Shown here: positions 6,471 through 9,680 of the stretch, piece after piece | How the letters are laid out: each line of letters opens with the position of its first letter | How positions within the stretch are numbered: the stretch's first letter is position 1 | Origin: Calditrichota bacterium | GTDB taxonomy: Bacteria; Electryoneota; RPQS01 | Direction: 5' to 3' | DNA length: 9,680 nt | Assembly (NCBI GenBank): GCA_020057985.1 | Contig: JAGVEU010000361.1 | Coordinates: forward strand, 1-9,680 | Position numbers and translations under genes: made by a program | The notes under the pieces: generated by a model | Told to the model about the DNA's origin: nothing | Database searches by the model: none | Seen by the model: only the letters and a program-made list of their open reading frames with translations

Positions 6471-6485
6471 TGCGGGGCGGCCGCA
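6471..6485 (-). terminator. Small GC hairpin just after the HIT gene
   Basis: TGCGG (6471-6475) and CCGCA (6481-6485) form a perfect 5-base stem with a 5-base loop, beginning 7 bases after the HIT stop codon. No U-run follows, so it would be a weak terminator at best. The segment includes a NotI recognition sequence (6477-6484). Confidence 0.3.
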
Positions 6486-6492
6486 CAAATTC

Positions 6493-6996
6493 TCAAGACT
6501 GCATCGCCTCAAGAAACCCATCGCGCAGTTTTCGCCATCCTGCGTGCAGATCTTCAGAAATGACCTTAGTATCCGCCACAACGGGCATAAAATTGCAGTC
6601 ACCATTCCATCTCGGCACCACGTGATAGTGCAAGTGATTGAGAATTCCGGCACCTGAAACACGGCCTAAGTTCATGCCAAGATTGAATCCGTGCGCCGAC
6701 ATGACCTGAGTAATCACATTCTGTGAGATCCGCATGAGCTTCGCAAGCGCGACATGCTCCTCATTCGTTAGTGAAGCAAAATCGCCTGTGTGGCGGGTTG
6801 GCACAATTAACAGATGACCGCTATTATAGGGATACAGGTTCATTACCACAAACGCGAGCTGATCACGGCAAAGAATTAAATTCTTTTCGTCGTCTGTCTC
6901 TGCAAGCATCCGGCAGAAAATGCACTCGTCGTTCATGTCTTGTTGCACTGTGGAGAGAATGTACTTCATCCGCCAAGGAGCCCATAGCCGATCCAT
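6493..6996 (-). CDS. HIT-family hydrolase/phosphorylase, Ap4A phosphorylase-like
   Basis: A 167-residue cytosolic nucleotide-binding protein of the histidine triad superfamily. The catalytic triad is H121-L-H123-Y-H125-V-V, with H123 or its neighbour expected to attack the alpha-phosphate. C25-I-F-C28 is a zinc knuckle and H69 a probable third ligand. The N-terminus MDRLWAPWRMKYI, the PYNSGHLLIVP strand (56-66), NLGRVSGAGI (109-118) and PRWNGDCNFMPV after the triad are the signature of the bacterial Ap4A phosphorylase/ATP adenylyltransferase-like group, such as the mycobacterial enzyme, rather than of small HinT proteins. It likely degrades diadenosine polyphosphates or related adenylylated nucleotides. 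The ATG at 6996 lies 5 bases after the stop of the EF-G-like gene, with GAGGA in the end of that gene as ribosome site, so the two are co-transcribed and probably coupled. Confidence 0.9.
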   Translation of the reverse strand: MDRLWAPWRMKYILSTVQQDMNDECIFCRMLAETDDEKNLILCRDQLAFVVMNLYPYNSGHLLIVPTRHTGDFASLTNEEHVALAKLMRISQNVITQVMSAHGFNLGMNLGRVSGAGILNHLHYHVVPRWNGDCNFMPVVADTKVISEDLHAGWRKLRDGFLEAMQS

Positions 6997-7001
6997 GGCT
7001 G

Positions 7002-9086
7002 CTAATCCTCTTCCTGTTCCTCGACGTATTCGGCGATGATCTTCTGTTGGATTTCCGGTGGCACTTCCTCATAATGCGAATAGGCTTGCGTCGCCATTCC
7101 TCGTCCTTGCGTCATAGAGCGCAAAGCTGTGGCATAGCGATAAAGTTCCTTTTGCGGGACTTTGGCCTTGATGATCTGATAGCGCCCTTCGCCTTCCATG
7201 CCCTGAATCTTGCCGCGCCGCCCGGAGAGATCTCCCATCACGTCGCCCATGTATTCTTCGGGAACTTTGACGACGACATCATAGATCGGTTCGAGTAGAA
7301 TCGGTTTGCATTTCTTAAAGGCGTTCTTGAATCCGAGCCGTCCGGCAATCTTGAAAGCCATTTCTGAGGAGTCTACGTCGTGGTATTTGCCGTCATAGAT
7401 TGTGACCCTGAAATCTACAACGGGATAGCCCGCCACGACTCCGCGAATCATCGTCTCCTGTATTCCCTTGTCAACGGCTGGAATAAACTTGTTAGGAATC
7501 GCTCCACCGACGATGGCATCCACGAACTCATAGCCTTCGCCGCGCGGTCTGGATTCAAGTTTCAGCCAGACCAATCCATACTGGCCGCGTCCTCCGGATT
7601 GCTTCTTGTGCTTGCCTTCCGCATCCGCCGACCCACGGATTGTCTCACGATAGGGTATCCTTGGCTCGACCATATCTGCTGCAATTCCGTTACGCTCTTG
7701 CAGCTTCGCAAGCAGGTTATTCAAATGCAGGTCGCCTTGCCCCTTGAGCACCATTTGACCAAGTTCAGGATCATGCACCAGAGCGAAACTCGGATCTTCC
7801 GCATGAAGTGCGTGCAATCCACTCGCCACTTTGTCATCTTCGCCCTTGATTTTGGGAACAACGGCCGTTTCAAGCACCGGCTCCGGGAATTTAATGTTCG
7901 GGAATTGCACCGGACGGCTTTTGTCGCACAGTGTATCGCCCGTTTTTGTAGTCCGGAGTTTCACCATAGTGCCAATATCTCCGGCCACAATATGCTCAGC
8001 CGGAATCCGATTCTTGCCGTTCACAAAGAAAATCTGGCCGATTTTCTCGCTTTTATTCACTGAAACATTCAGCAATTCCGATCCGTGGTCAATCCGTCCG
8101 CTGAATAATCGTATGAATGACAGTTCTCCCACATGCGGCTCGGCAGTGGTCTTGAATACCAGCCCCGAGGCAGGTTCATCAGCCTTAGCTTGAACCTCAA
8201 TCTCCTTCTCCCCTGCGTATCCCTTAACCGGTGGCCGGTTCAAAGGAGAGGGAGCGTAAGAAACGAGAAAATCCAGCAACTGATGAATTCCGGTATTCGT
8301 CGCCCCCGCCCCACACAGAACCGGGCAGAAGGTGCCCGCGGCAATCCCCTTGCGAATTCCACGCTCAAACTGCTCTGCGCTCAGTTCTCCTTTGTCGAAG
8401 TAAGTCTCCATCAACTCATCGTCAGACTCTGCGGCAATTTCCATGAGTTTCGCACGCATTTCTTCCGCCTTCGCCTTCAAATCCCCGCTGAGTAATGTTG
8501 TTGTAAATTTGCCGGAGCCGTCGTCTGCATACTTGTATTGCTGCATGGTTAACGCGCTGGCAATCGTATTGAAACCAGGACCGGGATTCACCGGAAAGAA
8601 AACCGGCTGCACCTTGATTCCGAACTCATCAATCAGATTGTCAATCGTCTCCTGCCATTTGGTATGCTCACGATCGAGTTTCGTGACAAAGAAAATGGTG
8701 GGCAAGTTTACTTCGCGAGCCATCTCCATGACACGCGAATGCCCCATATCGTGGCCCGTAGTGGCATCAACTGGCAGCAAGGCAACATCTACTGCACGAA
8801 GGCTGGACACAACCTCGCCGATAAAGTCAGCAAATCCGGGCGCATCAATAATATTTATGATGTGATCTTTATGACTACCCCGCAATACGCTTGCGGATAT
8901 AGAAACCTGTCTTTCCTGTTCCTGTTTATTATAGTCCGACACGGTCGAACCGTCTTCAATCTTACCCATTCGGGTGATAACACCCATCGAAAACAGCATG
9001 GCTTCGGCCAGGATCGTTTTACCGCAGTGACCATGGCCGAACAGTCCAAGGTTACGAATTTTCTCCGTACTTATCGCTTGTGACAA
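7002..9086 (-). CDS. EF-G-like translational GTPase (EF-G paralogue)
   Basis: A 694-residue protein with the full five-domain EF-G layout: G domain ~1-285, domain II ~300-395, III ~400-475, IV ~480-600 (with KHKKQSGGRGQYG) and V ~605-690. It belongs with the EF-G-like paralogues (often annotated fusA2 or EF-G-like), not the main FusA, because the G motifs differ. The P-loop is GHGHCGKT (17-24), switch II is D81-A-P-G-F85 where EF-G has DTPGH, the guanine motif is T135-K-L-D138 where EF-G has NKMD, and the usual S-A of G5 is replaced (CGAGATN). The catalytic His is therefore Phe. Ribosome binding is likely; GTP turnover may be slow or altered. The start is TTG at 9086, with AGGAG 8 bases upstream; the next in-frame Met is residue 30, past the P-loop, so TTG is right. 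It heads a two-gene unit with the HIT gene. Confidence 0.9.
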   Translation of the reverse strand: MSQAISTEKIRNLGLFGHGHCGKTILAEAMLFSMGVITRMGKIEDGSTVSDYNKQEQERQVSISASVLRGSHKDHIINIIDAPGFADFIGEVVSSLRAVDVALLPVDATTGHDMGHSRVMEMAREVNLPTIFFVTKLDREHTKWQETIDNLIDEFGIKVQPVFFPVNPGPGFNTIASALTMQQYKYADDGSGKFTTTLLSGDLKAKAEEMRAKLMEIAAESDDELMETYFDKGELSAEQFERGIRKGIAAGTFCPVLCGAGATNTGIHQLLDFLVSYAPSPLNRPPVKGYAGEKEIEVQAKADEPASGLVFKTTAEPHVGELSFIRLFSGRIDHGSELLNVSVNKSEKIGQIFFVNGKNRIPAEHIVAGDIGTMVKLRTTKTGDTLCDKSRPVQFPNIKFPEPVLETAVVPKIKGEDDKVASGLHALHAEDPSFALVHDPELGQMVLKGQGDLHLNNLLAKLQERNGIAADMVEPRIPYRETIRGSADAEGKHKKQSGGRGQYGLVWLKLESRPRGEGYEFVDAIVGGAIPNKFIPAVDKGIQETMIRGVVAGYPVVDFRVTIYDGKYHDVDSSEMAFKIAGRLGFKNAFKKCKPILLEPIYDVVVKVPEEYMGDVMGDLSGRRGKIQGMEGEGRYQIIKAKVPQKELYRYATALRSMTQGRGMATQAYSHYEEVPPEIQQKIIAEYVEEQEED

Positions 9087-9094
9087 GACAAATT

Positions 9095-9099
9095 CTCCT
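9095..9099 (-). promoter_or_regulatory. Ribosome binding site supporting a TTG start
   Basis: AGGAG lies 8 bases before the TTG at 9086. There is no ATG or GTG in frame nearby, so this site is the main support for the rare start of the EF-G-like gene. I saw no convincing promoter in 9087-9304. Confidence 0.75.
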
Positions 9100-9256
9100 G
9101 ATATACTAAAGGATCAATTGATTACCGGATGATGGGGGTGCCAACCAAGTGGCAAACCGCAACTCTTAAGTATGCTAAGATAAGCCCTTGTTACGAAATA
9201 ATCAAGCCTGTTTTTGAGTCCGGCAACGGCCCCCGAACAACTGCGCTCATCATTCA

Positions 9257-9285
9257 CCCCCCAACTCGCTTGGGGGGCAGGGGGG
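9257..9285. repeat. C-run/G-run hairpin in the intergenic region
   Basis: CCCCCCAA (9257-9264) and TTGGGGGG (9270-9277) form a perfect 8-base stem around a 5-base loop. A second G6 run (9280-9285) follows after CA, so the left arm could pair with either run. A distant CGAACA (9234-9239) and TGTTCG (9291-9296) could close an outer stem. It lies 20-50 bases past the glycosyltransferase stop, so it may terminate that transcript although no U-run follows, or be a dispersed palindromic repeat. Confidence 0.5.
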
Positions 9286-9304
9286 TTGAGTGTTCGCAGG
9301 CATG

Positions 9305-9680
9305 TCACCAAACCAAGGCACCTCTCACTCTTCTCAAATCTGAGATTCGGCTCAGCAGTTCCGTTTTGCGAGGACGACCAGCCATGACGGAATAAGCTAA
9401 GAGCAGTCCGATTCTCAGTCCCAAGAGACATCGCGCCTGAACCCTCCACAAGTGGTGTTTCCATGCCGGCTTGTGTTTCCTCCAAAGACGATCCATGCCG
9501 AGGACTCTGTAATCGAGAATAGGCGACTTTGGAAACCGATTTGTTCGGTAGCCTGAAGACTGAGCATCAAAATGGATGATTCTTGCCAAGGGTAAAACCC
9601 AGACTTCATAGCCTTTGCTTCTCAACCGAGTGCAAAGGTCCATTTCCTCGTGATAGAGAAAGAACTCAGGATCAAACCCA
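9305..9680 (-). CDS. Family 2 glycosyltransferase, C-terminal part (truncated by window edge)
   Basis: 124 codons remain, open to the right edge of the window, with the stop (TGA) at 9307-9305. The first visible residues GFDPEFFLYHEEMDLCTRLR are the classical GT2 segment in which the E-E-x-D motif supplies the catalytic base, followed by GYEVWVLPLARIIHFDAQSS, the strand and His-x3-Gln-Ser-Ser typical of rhamnosyltransferase-like GT2 enzymes. The remaining ~80 residues are basic and amphipathic (LWRVQARCLLGLRIGLLLAY), consistent with membrane association. It probably transfers a sugar to a cell-surface polysaccharide or glycan. The donor and acceptor cannot be told. The nucleotide-binding N-terminal half lies outside the window, and it is separated from the next gene by 218 bases. 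Confidence 0.88.
   Translation of the reverse strand, partial: GFDPEFFLYHEEMDLCTRLRSKGYEVWVLPLARIIHFDAQSSGYRTNRFPKSPILDYRVLGMDRLWRKHKPAWKHHLWRVQARCLLGLRIGLLLAYSVMAGRPRKTELLSRISDLRRVRGALVW

Noticed and set aside
7380..8063. 227-codon open frame on the plus strand
   Set aside because: It is antisense to the EF-G-like gene, has no recognisable domain, and the opposite strand is clearly coding.
9087..9304. Promoter for the EF-G-like/HIT unit
   Set aside because: TTGGCA and TAGTAT hexamers are present but no pair has an acceptable spacing, so I do not call one.
9114..9485. Open frame on the minus strand across the intergenic hairpin and the end of the glycosyltransferase
   Set aside because: It overlaps the well-supported glycosyltransferase in another frame, reads through the palindromic C/G runs and shows no family resemblance.

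Overview
The window carries nine protein genes, all on the minus strand and tightly packed. It reads as an ordinary chromosomal stretch of a free-living, respiring bacterium of roughly 50% GC. The five-helix succinate dehydrogenase anchor and its SdhA/SdhB partners resemble actinobacterial-type SDH. The secreted protein with propeller-like repeats and the GC-rich intergenic hairpins are more reminiscent of uncultured FCB-type lineages. I cannot name the phylum with confidence. I saw no tRNA, rRNA, CRISPR array, transposase or phage gene.

Layout in the direction of transcription (high to low coordinate): (1) 9680-9305, the C-terminal end of a family 2 glycosyltransferase. (2) 9304-9087, a 218-base intergenic region with a strong C/G-run hairpin. 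(3) 9086-6493, an EF-G-like translational GTPase with several altered G-domain motifs, followed after 5 bases by a HIT-family Ap4A-phosphorylase-like protein. (4) 6492-6378, an intergenic region with a small hairpin, a 20-base palindrome and a possible promoter. (5) 6377-1643, a six-gene block sdhC-sdhA-sdhB-yjbQ-O-methyltransferase-Rieske protein. Its junctions are 1-base overlap, 1-base gap, 4-base overlap, 22-base gap and 1-base gap, so it is very probably one operon. (6) 1642-1523, a structured intergenic region. (7) 1522-1, the N-terminal 507 residues of a secreted class-II glutamine-amidotransferase-like (Ntn hydrolase) protein that runs off the window.

The SDH genes encode the TCA-cycle/respiratory complex II: SdhA oxidises succinate with FAD, SdhB passes electrons through three iron-sulfur centres, and SdhC anchors the complex and reduces quinone. 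The three genes translationally linked downstream (YjbQ family, class-3 O-methyltransferase, small Rieske protein) have no obvious textbook role in complex II and are a context clue.

The strongest observation is the secreted amidotransferase-like protein. It retains the Arg, His-Pro-Phe, His-Asn-Gly and Asp-Thr-Glu motifs of class-II amidotransferases, but has Ser instead of the nucleophilic Cys. That Ser is exactly where signal peptidase would be expected to create the mature N-terminus. Other points are a Cys/His-rich SdhC that may hold an iron-sulfur centre, a Glu typical of FrdA next to the flavin histidine in SdhA, and an EF-G paralogue lacking the catalytic His.
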